Shown here: positions 1 to 8,466 of the stretch, piece by piece
Numbering within the stretch: position 1 is the stretch's first letter
How the letters are laid out: each line of letters begins with the position of its first letter
Assembly (NCBI RefSeq): GCF_900115655.1
Contig: NZ_FOXF01000008.1
Span: 18,017 to 82,016 of the forward strand
DNA length: 64,000 nt
Reading direction: 5' to 3'
Source: Ruminobacter amylophilus
GTDB lineage: Bacteria > Pseudomonadota > Gammaproteobacteria > Enterobacterales > Succinivibrionaceae
Made by a program: the position numbers and the translations under genes
The notes under the pieces: model-generated
What the model was told of the DNA's origin: nothing
Databases searched by the model: none
What the model saw: the letters and a program-made list of their open reading frames with translations, nothing else

Positions 1-413
1 ATTTAGCTTGGGGAGGAGAACAGGAGATTGATTTTAATTGCGCCAATGCAAAAACTCAATTGAGATATCAGGGACAGGCTGTTTCTCCTGTATCTGTTTT
101 GGCAAATGGTGTTGAGGACGTTTGCACAAGGCTTGCTAGGTCTCCAGCCATTGTAAGTCAGGCTGTTAGGTTTAGATTGACAAGAAATTTGACAGCTCTC
201 AGTAAATTAAATTCTTATCAGTTAACTATAAGTTTTGCGTATGTACCTAAGAAAAAGGGTGATCGTACTGATCAGAATGGCAATGACATAGTTGTATCTC
301 TTGATAATTTGGATAACTACTGTCCGATAACGGGGAATGTTAATGATGATATTCTTAATAAACGTCGTATAGAGCATGGAGTTGTGTGCAATAGAATTGA
401 GGTGTTGTTATGA
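1..413 (+). CDS. pilV: Type IV pilus minor pilin, PilV-like (5' end outside window)
   Basis: The reading frame is open from the first bases of the window to the TGA at 411-413, so only the C-terminal part (about 137 residues) is visible. The prepilin N-terminus lies upstream and cannot be checked. The visible part has four cysteines, as is common in the globular heads of minor pilins. The assignment to PilV rests mainly on position: it directly precedes and overlaps pilW by 4 nt (ATGA) in a pilW-pilX-pilE series. Minor pilins of this set prime assembly of type IV pili in the inner membrane. FimT/FimU is the main alternative. The pilus context is certain; the exact family member is less so. 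Confidence 0.6.
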   Translation, partial: LAWGGEQEIDFNCANAKTQLRYQGQAVSPVSVLANGVEDVCTRLARSPAIVSQAVRFRLTRNLTALSKLNSYQLTISFAYVPKKKGDRTDQNGNDIVVSLDNLDNYCPITGNVNDDILNKRRIEHGVVCNRIEVLL

Positions 414-1402
414 TTTTATCAAACAAGAAGGGTTTTGGCTTAATAGAACTTATGATAAGCATATTGGTTGCCTCAATTATTGTTGCGGGATTATATCAGA
501 TGCTGACGTCAAGTATGTTGAATTTTGGTATATCCAGTGCTACAGGTCGTTCAGGAAAAAGTGCACGACAGGTGGATAACCTTGTTAATAATCTTATATT
601 TCAGGCAGGGCACATGAACTACAGAAGATACGCTGAGAAAGCTAAATTTATGGCTGAGAGCTCAGCCTTTAGCTCAAATACTTTCTTCAGTAATACATAT
701 GCATGGAGAAGAGATGTCTTTATCCATGGTGGTTCTTTATTCAATGGAAACAACAGTATTAAGTTCAGATTCTTTGGTTCTTCCTTAAGAGATGACGTTC
801 GAGATGACAACGGGAACACTGTAGCAAACGGCTATACTTTTGACTGTCGAGGTATCAGTGTCCCTGATACTGTAGAATTGGAAATGCTTATTTTTGTGAA
901 CAATAATGGTCTTGTATGTGCACAGCATGCTCTTCAGGGGGACGCAGCCACTTGGGATATACCTGTCGGCACACCTCAGGTCATTGATGGTTCAATTGTA
1001 AGTATGAGAATTTTGTATGGTACTACTCGCACAGGTGAGGGTGATGCCTATTTTACTGCAGAATCCGTAGGTGATTTTTGGCCGTTTATAAATCTGGTTA
1101 AATATTCATTCGTTACATCACAGGAAACAGGTCAGAATGTAATTAAAGCTCAGAACACCAATAATGGCCGAGTTGAGTTGACTTTATTTGACCAAAATGA
1201 AATTAGCCCTAGTGGTCCGTGCCCTTCAGACGCCTTCTTTAATAAGTCAACTATGAATTATACCGGTTCACGCGTATGTGTAAACAATCCTGTATCTAAT
1301 GATAATATGGGAATATACGTTGTTCCAAATGATAGAACAACCAGAATGCACCGCATAATTTCAGGTACTGTTCCTTTGTTTAACGGTTCTAATTTTGAGT
1401 AA
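410..1402 (+). CDS. pilW: Type IV pilus minor pilin PilW
   Basis: A 330-residue prepilin. The N-terminus has a short basic leader ending KKG, then FGLIELM and a hydrophobic helix to about residue 32. The predicted peptidase cleavage is after Gly8, with the conserved Glu at mature position 5. This is the class III signal read by the prepilin peptidase PilD. Length and position between a PilV-like gene and pilX match PilW, part of the priming subcomplex at the pilus tip. The start ATG overlaps the upstream stop, suggesting translational coupling. The long polar head is poorly conserved in this family and shows no extra domain I recognise. Confidence 0.85.
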   Translation: MILSNKKGFGLIELMISILVASIIVAGLYQMLTSSMLNFGISSATGRSGKSARQVDNLVNNLIFQAGHMNYRRYAEKAKFMAESSAFSSNTFFSNTYAWRRDVFIHGGSLFNGNNSIKFRFFGSSLRDDVRDDNGNTVANGYTFDCRGISVPDTVELEMLIFVNNNGLVCAQHALQGDAATWDIPVGTPQVIDGSIVSMRILYGTTRTGEGDAYFTAESVGDFWPFINLVKYSFVTSQETGQNVIKAQNTNNGRVELTLFDQNEISPSGPCPSDAFFNKSTMNYTGSRVCVNNPVSNDNMGIYVVPNDRTTRMHRIISGTVPLFNGSNFE

Positions 1403-1417
1403 GGGAGATTCAATATT

Positions 1418-2032
1418 ATGTTTATCAGAAATCAAAGAGGTGTGGCACTTGTTGTCGCATTGATGATAACGGTAATTATTGGAATTATTGCCGTTACTCT
1501 CGCAGGTGTTACTTCTAAAAGTCAGAAGAGTGACAACTCTTATTACGGTCGCGCACTGGGTTCAAATAGCGCTATTTCAGGTGTAAACAGAGCTATAAAT
1601 TTCTTGTCCGCAACCAGCAATGTAAAGGATTTTTCTAAAAGAGCTGATATGTTTAAAAAGGAGGGAACTCCCTCTGTATCTCAGTGGACTATTGACGGTA
1701 GCTTAGTTAATACTGCTGATTTTTTCAGAGGTATTAAACGGCTTAGGAATAATAATGAGGTTAATTCTCAGAATAATCCGTGGTATAGAAATGCCTCTGA
1801 ATGGGATGCTAGTTTATGCCCTAAGAATAATTGTGTTGTTCTAAATAATGGAACAACAATCTATTACATTGAACAGAGAGAGATTCGTCCTTGCGACGCT
1901 ACTGGTTCGGAATGTAATTTCAATTATGAATATTATCGAATCACCTCAAGAGGACTTGACAGAGTAGGTAATAACCGTTCAGCAGCTATAGTACAGACAC
2001 ATGTTAGAGTTAGAGTACCAAAAGTAGATTAA
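1418..2032 (+). CDS. pilX: Type IV pilus minor pilin PilX
   Basis: A 204-residue protein starting MFIRNQRGVALVVALM. The leader ends in Gly8 and is followed by a hydrophobic helix to about residue 30. Mature position 5 is a hydrophobic residue rather than Glu, as is usual for PilX (PilX_N family), which caps the assembly-priming complex. It lies 15 nt after pilW, with GGGAG 6-10 nt before the ATG, and its TAA overlaps an alternative start of the next gene. Two closely spaced cysteines (CPKNNC) and a later pair (CDATGSEC) suggest disulfides in the periplasmic head. Confidence 0.85.
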   Translation: MFIRNQRGVALVVALMITVIIGIIAVTLAGVTSKSQKSDNSYYGRALGSNSAISGVNRAINFLSATSNVKDFSKRADMFKKEGTPSVSQWTIDGSLVNTADFFRGIKRLRNNNEVNSQNNPWYRNASEWDASLCPKNNCVVLNNGTTIYYIEQREIRPCDATGSECNFNYEYYRITSRGLDRVGNNRSAAIVQTHVRVRVPKVD

Positions 2033-2049
2033 TGTGTATGGAGGGTAAT

Positions 2050-2490
2050 ATGGTAGATTTAAATAATAGAAAGGGGTTCACCTTAATTGAGTTACTGATA
2101 ACCATTGTTATTGTTGGTATTTTGTCTATGATTGCTGTTCCTTCATATCGTAGTTATGTTGTACAGGCTAGAAGATCTGATGCTGAACAGGAATTAACAA
2201 AGTTGGTAAGTGCGTTTGAAAACTGTTTTTCACTAAATAACACATATGCCAATTGCGTTGACAATAATGTTAATCCTTTGCCTGATAGCGTTAGTAATTA
2301 TTATAATTATCAACAGTTTATTTCAGATAATGGTAATGAGTATTTTATTACTGTACAGGCCAGAGGATCTCAGACTAGAGATGTGCAGGCTTGCCAAACA
2401 TTAACAATTAACAGTTTAGGAAGAAAATTTTCAAACTGTTCAATTGATGCGTGTAGAGGACAATCAGCTGATTCAAATCATTGCTGGTAG
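2050..2490 (+). CDS. pilE: Type IV pilin PilE-like
   Basis: I place the start at the ATG at 2050 because GGAGGG lies at 2040-2045 with ideal spacing; an upstream ATG at 2032 would add six residues. The 146-residue product has leader MVDLNNRKG, cleavage after Gly9, then FTLIELLITIVIVGILSMIA with Glu at mature position 5. This is a textbook class III signal and helix. Six cysteines follow, four of them near the C-terminus, which ends in CW; this is typical of the D-region of PilE-type minor pilins. It is the last gene of the pil block and is followed by a terminator. The main alternative is a major pilin, but the position favours a minor one. Confidence 0.82.
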   Translation: MVDLNNRKGFTLIELLITIVIVGILSMIAVPSYRSYVVQARRSDAEQELTKLVSAFENCFSLNNTYANCVDNNVNPLPDSVSNYYNYQQFISDNGNEYFITVQARGSQTRDVQACQTLTINSLGRKFSNCSIDACRGQSADSNHCW

Positions 2491-2520
2491 TATTTAAGTA
2501 ATAAAGTACAAATAACTAAA

Positions 2521-2560
2521 AGCCTGTTGCTAATCAAAGTGATTGATAACGGGTTTTTTT
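2521..2560 (+). terminator. Rho-independent terminator after pilE
   Basis: An imperfect hairpin (AGCCTGTTGCTAATCA ... TGATTGATAACGGG, with an internal mismatch block) is followed directly by seven T residues. It ends the pilus operon. Confidence 0.7.
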
Positions 2561-2646
2561 GTATATGATTTGAAGTGAGCCTGTAACTTTAATTAATAAA
2601 AAGTTCCTAAAGTCTGGCTACCCTAAAAAGAAATCGTTAGACGCAA

Positions 2647-2681
2647 AAAGGAAAGAATCATTTTAAATGTTTCTTTCCTTT
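2647..2681 (-). terminator. Inverted repeat, probable rlmJ terminator
   Basis: Perfect 11-bp arms (AAAGGAAAGAA at 2647-2657 and TTCTTTCCTTT at 2671-2681) flank a 13-nt loop. Read on the minus strand the stem runs into TTTTTG. It lies about 80 nt beyond the rlmJ stop, so it probably ends the yheS-rlmJ transcript. The stem is AT-rich. Confidence 0.5.
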
Positions 2682-2762
2682 CTGGTGATTTTAGAATTTC
2701 AGTATGAAAGTCTCTTCCATAAGGTAATTGTATATACCGTCTAATCCGCACATTGATGCATA

Positions 2763-3617
2763 TTAATCATCATTTGTGAGTATTTCCAATCTGTATCTTG
2801 CGGTATTATCCAATGCCAGTGATTTTGTGATTTCCGGAAGAATTATCTCAAGTTTGTCCATTAAATTATACGGGGCATTGCAGATAATCATTCCTGAACC
2901 ATGCATACCCATTAATGTGTCTTGTGCACATACCGTAAACTCGGCTTTAATGGTACGTTTTATGTTGATCTTTGTAAGGCTTCTTACAAGTTCGTAGCTG
3001 TGGTCACTGGCTTTTCCCAATAACGGGTACCAGATGGCATATACACCCTGTGCAAATTTCCCATAGGCCTTTTTGACAATGCTGACGGTATGTTTATAAT
3101 CATTTTCGAGTTCATATGAAGGGTCTATAAAAATAAGACCTCTGCGTATGGCTGGTGGAAGTAAAGCCAACACACCTTCTTCAGCGTCACGATGGTGTAC
3201 ATGGCAGTATTTGTAATGATAAAGGTTGTATTTCAGGTTGTCGTATTCTGTCGGGTGCAATTCTAAAAACTGTGCATTATCAGCTTCATCAAGCATCTGT
3301 GCAGCAATCATGGGAGAACCTGGATAGTATTTAAGAGTTTCCTCGCCATCGTTTACTGTATTCAGAATCTTATAGTAATCAGGAACTTCTCTTAGCAGTA
3401 ACTCATTGTTCAAAATTTTGTTAATGCCGTTTCTATATTCTGAGGTCTGTTGACTCCAGGCGCTTTGTAGAGAATAGGCCCCGGCACCGGAATGGGTATC
3501 TATGTAACTTAGTGGTTTCCCCTTCTGTTTTAACTGACGCAGAATAAGACATAAAACCATGTGCTTCAGCACATCTGCGTGGTTTCCGGCATGAAATCCG
3601 TGTCTATAACTTAGCAT
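2763..3617 (-). CDS. rlmJ: 23S rRNA m6A2030 methyltransferase RlmJ
   Basis: A 284-residue protein, close to the usual length of about 280, beginning MLSYRHGFHAGNHADVLKHM, the family signature. The SAM-binding loop is DTHSGAGAY (residues 40-48). The catalytic motif is DPSYE (about 167-171), where E. coli has DPPYE. The enzyme methylates N6 of A2030 in 23S rRNA before 50S assembly. It lies 16 nt downstream of yheS on the same strand, so the two are probably co-transcribed, both acting on ribosomes. Confidence 0.93.
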   Translation of the reverse strand: MLSYRHGFHAGNHADVLKHMVLCLILRQLKQKGKPLSYIDTHSGAGAYSLQSAWSQQTSEYRNGINKILNNELLLREVPDYYKILNTVNDGEETLKYYPGSPMIAAQMLDEADNAQFLELHPTEYDNLKYNLYHYKYCHVHHRDAEEGVLALLPPAIRRGLIFIDPSYELENDYKHTVSIVKKAYGKFAQGVYAIWYPLLGKASDHSYELVRSLTKINIKRTIKAEFTVCAQDTLMGMHGSGMIICNAPYNLMDKLEIILPEITKSLALDNTARYRLEILTNDD

Positions 3618-3633
3618 AATTCTATTCCTGTTC

Positions 3634-5580
3634 TTAATCTGTATTCTGATATTGATTAAATTCGTTTGTTTGCTGTTCTAACAGTTCACTTTTTTCCATC
3701 CACAGCATTTCAGCTTCTTCAAGTTCAGAGGATACTTTGCTCTGTTGTAGAAGGACCTTCTGGAGTTCATCCTTGTGTTCAGCATTATATATGCTTTCAT
3801 CCGTAAGTTGAATTTCAAGCTGTTTCTTTTCGGAGGTTAGTTTTGTTATTTTTTTATCAAGATTTTCAATTTCTTTCTTTAAAGGACGAAGTCTTTCTCT
3901 GAATTCTGCTTCCAGTTTTTTCTGTTCTTTGGATTTAAATGCTGACTTTGAACTGCTTTTACCTTCATCCTGAGATCTGCTGAGTTCTTTTTTCTGCTGT
4001 TCGTTCTTCTTGTCAAGTTCAACCAGATAGTTGTGGTAGTCATCCAAATCACCATTAAACTGTGAAACTTTACCTTCGCTTACAAGATAAAATTCATTTG
4101 TTGTTGTTTTCAGAAGGTGTCTGTCATGAGAAACAACTATTAAAGCACCTTTGAAGTCGGACAGAGCTAGAATGATTGCCTCTCTCATATTGAGATCAAG
4201 GTGGTTGGTCGGTTCGTCAAGCAGTAATAAATTTGGTCTTTGCCAAACAATGAGGGCAAGAACAAGTCTTGCCTTTTCACCACCGCTGAAATGTTCAACT
4301 TTATCCAGGGCTTTGTCTCCGCTGAAGCCAAAGCCTCCCAGGAAGGACCTAAGCTCCAGTTCCTTATGATTATCGGCAAGCTTTGTAAGGTGTGATAATG
4401 GTGTACCATCATTATCCAGATATTCCAGCTGATGCTGGGCAAAGTATCCTACTTTTATCCCCTTGGCTATTTCTACTGAGCCCCCAAGTGGAGGTAAAGT
4501 TCCTGCAATGGTCTTTATAAAGGTGGATTTACCGGCTCCGTTTCTACCGAGAAGGCCAATTCTGGATCCTGGAACAAGGTTGATTTTGACATCTGTAAGG
4601 ACGGTTTTATCAGGGTATCCAGCACTTAAATTTTCCATTCTTACAAGTGTTTGAGGAAGTTCAGTGCTGTCTCTGAATTCGAAAGAAAAAGGTGAATCGT
4701 AGTGAGCAAGTACGATTCTTTCCATTTTTTCCATTGCTTTAAGACGACTCTGGGCCTGTTTCGCTTTTGTTGCCTTGTACCTGAATTTATCTACAAAAGC
4801 TTGAAGATGTGCCAGCTGAGCCTGCTGTTTTTCGTAGAGAGCCTGCTGAAGATTAATTTTGTGGGCTCTTTCTTCTTCAAAGCTTGTAAAATTACCTGTA
4901 TACATGTTCAGTTTCTGATTTTCCATATGGATGATATGGGTACATATATTGTCAAGAAAATCCCTGTCATGTGAAATGATAATCAGTGTTCCGCTGTAGT
5001 TCTTGAGCCAGTCTTCAAGCCAGATTACAGTATCCAGATCGAGGTGGTTCGTCGGTTCGTCAAGAAGTAGCAGGTCTGATGGGCATAAAAGGGCCTGAGC
5101 AAGATTCAGACGCATTCTCCATCCACCTGAAAAGTTTTTAACTGGACTGTTGTATTCTTCCTGACTGAATCCCAAACCTGTAAGCAGTGTTTCTGCACGG
5201 CTTTTGATAGTGTATGCTCCGATATTTTCAAGTTCTGCATGTATTTCCGCCATGGCCATGCCATTGTGTGAGTTTTCTGCATCCTCCATCATCTTCTGCA
5301 GATTTCTGTATTTGGTGTCACCATCAATTACATAATCAAGAGCACTTTTATCAAGTCCGGGGGTTTCCTGCGCCACAGAACTTATAACCCATCCGTTAGG
5401 GATAATTATTTCTCCTGATTCAGGTGATAATTCTCCTTTTATGGCTGCAAATAGTGTTGATTTACCACACCCGTTACGCCCTACAAGGCCGACTCTTTTG
5501 TGAGGGTATATTGTGGCAGTTGCGTCTTTAAGCAGGGTGTTTGTCCCACGCATTATTTCCAGATTATTGATGTAGATCAT
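3634..5580 (-). CDS. yheS: ABC-F family ATPase YheS
   Basis: A 648-residue protein with two ABC domains and no membrane segment. Walker A motifs are GRNGCGKST (34-42) and GRNGAGKST (345-353); signature motifs are FSGGWRM (150-156) and FSGGEKA; Walker B is LLLDEPTNHLDL in both halves. The linker between the domains (about 235-290) is long and charged, as in ABC-F proteins, and a Lys/Glu-rich coiled-coil tail follows the second domain. The match to E. coli YheS is close along the whole length. ABC-F proteins act on the ribosomal E site rather than as transporters. The gene is probably in one operon with rlmJ. Confidence 0.93.
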   Translation of the reverse strand: MIYINNLEIMRGTNTLLKDATATIYPHKRVGLVGRNGCGKSTLFAAIKGELSPESGEIIIPNGWVISSVAQETPGLDKSALDYVIDGDTKYRNLQKMMEDAENSHNGMAMAEIHAELENIGAYTIKSRAETLLTGLGFSQEEYNSPVKNFSGGWRMRLNLAQALLCPSDLLLLDEPTNHLDLDTVIWLEDWLKNYSGTLIIISHDRDFLDNICTHIIHMENQKLNMYTGNFTSFEEERAHKINLQQALYEKQQAQLAHLQAFVDKFRYKATKAKQAQSRLKAMEKMERIVLAHYDSPFSFEFRDSTELPQTLVRMENLSAGYPDKTVLTDVKINLVPGSRIGLLGRNGAGKSTFIKTIAGTLPPLGGSVEIAKGIKVGYFAQHQLEYLDNDGTPLSHLTKLADNHKELELRSFLGGFGFSGDKALDKVEHFSGGEKARLVLALIVWQRPNLLLLDEPTNHLDLNMREAIILALSDFKGALIVVSHDRHLLKTTTNEFYLVSEGKVSQFNGDLDDYHNYLVELDKKNEQQKKELSRSQDEGKSSSKSAFKSKEQKKLEAEFRERLRPLKKEIENLDKKITKLTSEKKQLEIQLTDESIYNAEHKDELQKVLLQQSKVSSELEEAEMLWMEKSELLEQQTNEFNQYQNTD

Positions 5581-6100
5581 GATATTCGTTTAATTCTGAT
5601 TTAAGCACATATAACGCTGATACGTGATATGGTTGCTTATGCATTATGTTGTACCGGAAACGTCTTTAACAGTGTCCGGTATTGCCTAAAATAAAAAGTA
5701 ATAATGTACAGAGGTATGTATTAAATTTTCTGCAAGCTAATATATCATATACTTTAAATAAAGATAAGTTTATGTTCTGTTGGAGTTCGTGGGCAGGAAC
5801 TTATTAAGTTATTGTAAGAATTATTTTTTTCAGAAGTAAAAGAGTTGATTACAAGGAAGTAAGCTGCCACACTGCAAAAAATATCAGTATTACCTAACGC
5901 GTTTCTTTTTGATGATATATTCCTTCAAATTGACGGTAGATGATACTTTTAGATTGAAACACAAGGTGAGAGTTCAGAAAGTAATTTGTGTACAGAGATA
6001 AATTTAAAGAACGAACTTAAAGTATTAATACAATTCATTATGTTATAATCAGCGAGGTTTGTCTAAATTGGTTAAAATGATTTGCTGAGATTATTCATTT
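5581..6100. other. Divergent spacer between yheS and slyD
   Basis: 520 nt without a credible gene. It must hold the promoters of both divergent genes. A 7-bp dyad (TACCGGA at 5652-5658, TCCGGTA at 5675-5681, 16-nt loop) lies about 75-100 nt upstream of yheS and could be a binding site or a leader hairpin. The slyD promoter is listed separately. The rest is AT-rich with no structure I can interpret. Confidence 0.5.
6041..6049 (+). promoter_or_regulatory. Extended -10 promoter of slyD
   Basis: TGTTATAAT, a perfect extended -10, lies 51 nt before the slyD start. No good -35 is visible at 17 nt, which is acceptable for extended -10 promoters. Confidence 0.6.
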
Positions 6101-6754
6101 ATGAAAATTACCTCTAATACTGTAGTATCAATTGATTACATTGTTACTGATGAAAATGGTCAGGTTCTTGACACCACTAATGGTCAGGATGCCATGGAAG
6201 TTCTTATCGGTCATTCAAATATTGTTCCCGGTCTTGAAGACGCACTGATGGGTAAGGAAAAAGGGGACAGGATTGATGTTCTTGTTCAGCCGGACAGAGC
6301 ATACGGAATCAGACACCCTGAATTAATTCAGGAAATTGACATCAATATGTTTGAAGGCATGGAACTTAATGTCGGTGACAGTTTCCTTGCTGATACAGAC
6401 ATGGGAAAGAAGCCTATTGTCGTGAAGGAAATCAAGGGAGATACTGTTGTGGTTGACGGAAATCATCCTCTTGCCGGTATGACTCTTAAGTTTATGGTTG
6501 ACATTATTGATGTAAGACAGGCTACAGATTCAGAAATTGAACATGGCCACGTTCACGGTGCGCACGGCTGCTGTCACGGACATGATGACGATCATGAATG
6601 CTGCGGCAAGCATCATCACGACCATGATGGAGAACATGAATGCTGCGGCAAACATCATCATGACCACGACGATGAGCACGAATGCTGCGGTAAGCATCAT
6701 CATGAACATGATGAAGAACATGAATGCTGCTGTCACAAGCATGATCGTGAGTAA
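6101..6754 (+). CDS. slyD: FKBP-type peptidyl-prolyl isomerase SlyD with repeated His/Cys metal tail
   Basis: A 217-residue protein. Residues 1-140 form the FKBP domain with the insert-in-flap chaperone domain: the start MKITSNTVVSIDYIVTDENG and the segment PGLEDALMGKEKGD are typical. From about residue 147 the tail is almost only His, Cys, Asp and Glu, with HECCGKHHH at 165, 179, 193 and a shortened copy at 207. SlyD is a cytosolic folding catalyst and nickel store that helps hydrogenase maturation through HypB. The tail here is more regular than that of E. coli. A terminator follows, so it is probably transcribed alone. Confidence 0.93.
   Translation: MKITSNTVVSIDYIVTDENGQVLDTTNGQDAMEVLIGHSNIVPGLEDALMGKEKGDRIDVLVQPDRAYGIRHPELIQEIDINMFEGMELNVGDSFLADTDMGKKPIVVKEIKGDTVVVDGNHPLAGMTLKFMVDIIDVRQATDSEIEHGHVHGAHGCCHGHDDDHECCGKHHHDHDGEHECCGKHHHDHDDEHECCGKHHHEHDEEHECCCHKHDRE
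6593..6730 (+). repeat. 42-nt in-frame tandem repeat in the slyD tail
   Basis: Three full units of 42 nt (14 codons, HECC GKHHH D/E HD xE) start at 6593, 6635 and 6677, with a partial fourth at 6719. Copies differ mostly at third positions and at a few acidic codons. The period is a multiple of three, so gain or loss of a unit keeps the frame. Confidence 0.85.
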
Positions 6755-6802
6755 TAAGTAACGCTTTAAGTCAAAGCTTGCTTCTCTGATATGGAATTTT
6801 AG

Positions 6803-6833
6803 AGGACACAATGAATTTGTGTCCTTGTTTTTA
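6803..6833 (+). terminator. Rho-independent terminator after slyD
   Basis: The perfect 9-bp stem AGGACACAA / TTGTGTCCT with a 5-nt loop is followed by TGTTTTTATT. It lies between slyD and thiI. Confidence 0.75.
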
Positions 6834-6856
6834 TTACACACATAGTTATACTCCTT

Positions 6857-8347
6857 ATGAAATACATTATTAAGTTTTTCCCTGAAATCATCGTAAAAAG
6901 CAAATCTGTCAGACAGGAAATGTCAAAGGTTCTGCAGCGAAATATCAGAAACGTGCTCAACAGAGCTTCTGTCAAGGTTAAAATTCAGGACTGCTGGGAT
7001 AAGCTTGTAGTTCGTTTAGATGAAGAAAGCCCTTGTTCTAAAACTCCTGCCGAGATCGCCGAATTCCTTTGTCGTATTCCCGGAATTCATACGATTCTGG
7101 AATCTGAGGAATATGAATATTCTTCAATGCATGATATATACGAGAAGGTAGCTGCCGTATACGGTTTAAAGATTCAGGATAAAACTTTCTGTGTACGTGT
7201 AAAAAGAAAAGGAAATCAGGATTTTAAGTCTATTGATGTTGAAAAATACGTAGGTGGCGGTCTTAATCAGAATTTCAGTTCAAAGGGGGTTAAACTGAAA
7301 AATCCTGATATGACCATAAATCTTGAAATTGACAATAACCGCATGTTTCTTATTACTTCCGTTTATCAGGGAATGGGAGGATATCCGCTGTCTACTCAGG
7401 AAGAGGTTCTGAGTCTTATCTCCGGCGGTTTCGATTCCGGAGTTTCTTCATATATGTTCATAAGACGAGGCTGTCGTGTGCATTACCTGTTCTTTAACAT
7501 GGGGGGCAACGCTCATGAAATAGGTGTTAAGCAGGAAAGTTACTATATCTGGGATAAATTCTCTTCATCTCACAAGGTTCGTTTTATCAGTGTTCCGTTT
7601 GAAAAGATGGTCGGTGAAATTCTTACTAAAACGGATCACAGTGTAAGAGGTGTGATTTTAAAACGCATGATGATGCGTATTGCATCCATAATAGCCAAAA
7701 AGCTTGGCGCCGGTGCTCTGGTTACTGGCGAAAGCGTCGGACAGGTGTCAAGTCAGACACTTACCAATCTGTCTGTGATAGACAGAGTAACTGATACTCT
7801 GATTCTTAGACCTTTGGTCGTGACCGACAAGCAGGACATCATTGATAAGGCAAGAGAGATTGGTACCATCCATTTTGCGGAAACGATGCCTGAATACTGT
7901 GGAGTTATATCCGATCGTCCGACAGTCAAAGCAGATATCAATTTTGTTGAGTCTGAAGAAAGCAAGATTGACATGTCTCTTATTGATGAACTTGCTGAAG
8001 CATCAAAATGGATGGATATAAGGGATATTCCAGAAGATACAAAGGAAATGATTGGCGGAGATGTGGAAATTACTGATTATGCAGCAAGCAATGAAGTAGT
8101 TGTTGATATCAGAGCTCAGGATGAAATCGATGCAAAACCTCTGGTGACAGATAAACCACATCTGACAATTCCGTTCTTTAAGATCTCTTCCGTATTTAAA
8201 GATCTTGATCAGACAAAAACCTATCTCCTGTACTGCGACAAGGGAGTTATGAGCAAGATGCAGGCCATGTATCTAAAGGATCAGGGCTTCCAGAATGTCA
8301 AGGTATATCGTCAGAGAGAAAAACAGCAGAGCTGCTGTGCTCTTTAA
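6857..8347 (+). CDS. thiI: tRNA 4-thiouridine synthase / thiamine sulfur transferase ThiI
   Basis: A 496-residue protein with the long enterobacterial architecture: N-terminal ferredoxin-like and THUMP domains (to about 165), PP-loop domain with SGGFDS (189-194), and a C-terminal rhodanese domain. The two mechanistic cysteines are present: Cys348 in MPEYCG and Cys460 in YCDKGVMS, matching E. coli Cys344 and Cys456. It adds sulfur to U8 of tRNA and passes sulfur to ThiS for thiazole synthesis. No Shine-Dalgarno is visible before the start, although MKYIIKFFPEI matches the family N-terminus. It converges on yajL with a shared terminator. Confidence 0.95.
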   Translation: MKYIIKFFPEIIVKSKSVRQEMSKVLQRNIRNVLNRASVKVKIQDCWDKLVVRLDEESPCSKTPAEIAEFLCRIPGIHTILESEEYEYSSMHDIYEKVAAVYGLKIQDKTFCVRVKRKGNQDFKSIDVEKYVGGGLNQNFSSKGVKLKNPDMTINLEIDNNRMFLITSVYQGMGGYPLSTQEEVLSLISGGFDSGVSSYMFIRRGCRVHYLFFNMGGNAHEIGVKQESYYIWDKFSSSHKVRFISVPFEKMVGEILTKTDHSVRGVILKRMMMRIASIIAKKLGAGALVTGESVGQVSSQTLTNLSVIDRVTDTLILRPLVVTDKQDIIDKAREIGTIHFAETMPEYCGVISDRPTVKADINFVESEESKIDMSLIDELAEASKWMDIRDIPEDTKEMIGGDVEITDYAASNEVVVDIRAQDEIDAKPLVTDKPHLTIPFFKISSVFKDLDQTKTYLLYCDKGVMSKMQAMYLKDQGFQNVKVYRQREKQQSCCAL

Positions 8348-8423
8348 GTATCTGCTGCAACTTCCGGATACAATGAAACAAATTTTCCGGAAGGTGTTAA
8401 TATGACACAGGTAATAATATGAA

Positions 8424-8454
8424 TGAAAAAAGACTGGTGTGCCGGTCTTTTTCA
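8424..8454. terminator. Bidirectional terminator between thiI and yajL
   Basis: GAAAAAAGACTGG TGTG CCGGTCTTTTTC: a GC core flanked by A and T runs, placed between convergent genes, works in both directions. Confidence 0.75.
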
Positions 8455-8466
8455 TCTTCTTTAAAA

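Noticed and set aside
6593..6730. CRISPR array
   Set aside because: The repeats are in-frame coding units without spacers.
6530..6841. Frames on both strands over the slyD tail that encode Met/Ala/His-rich proteins
   Set aside because: They are by-products of the repetitive His/Cys codons of slyD and have no start signals.
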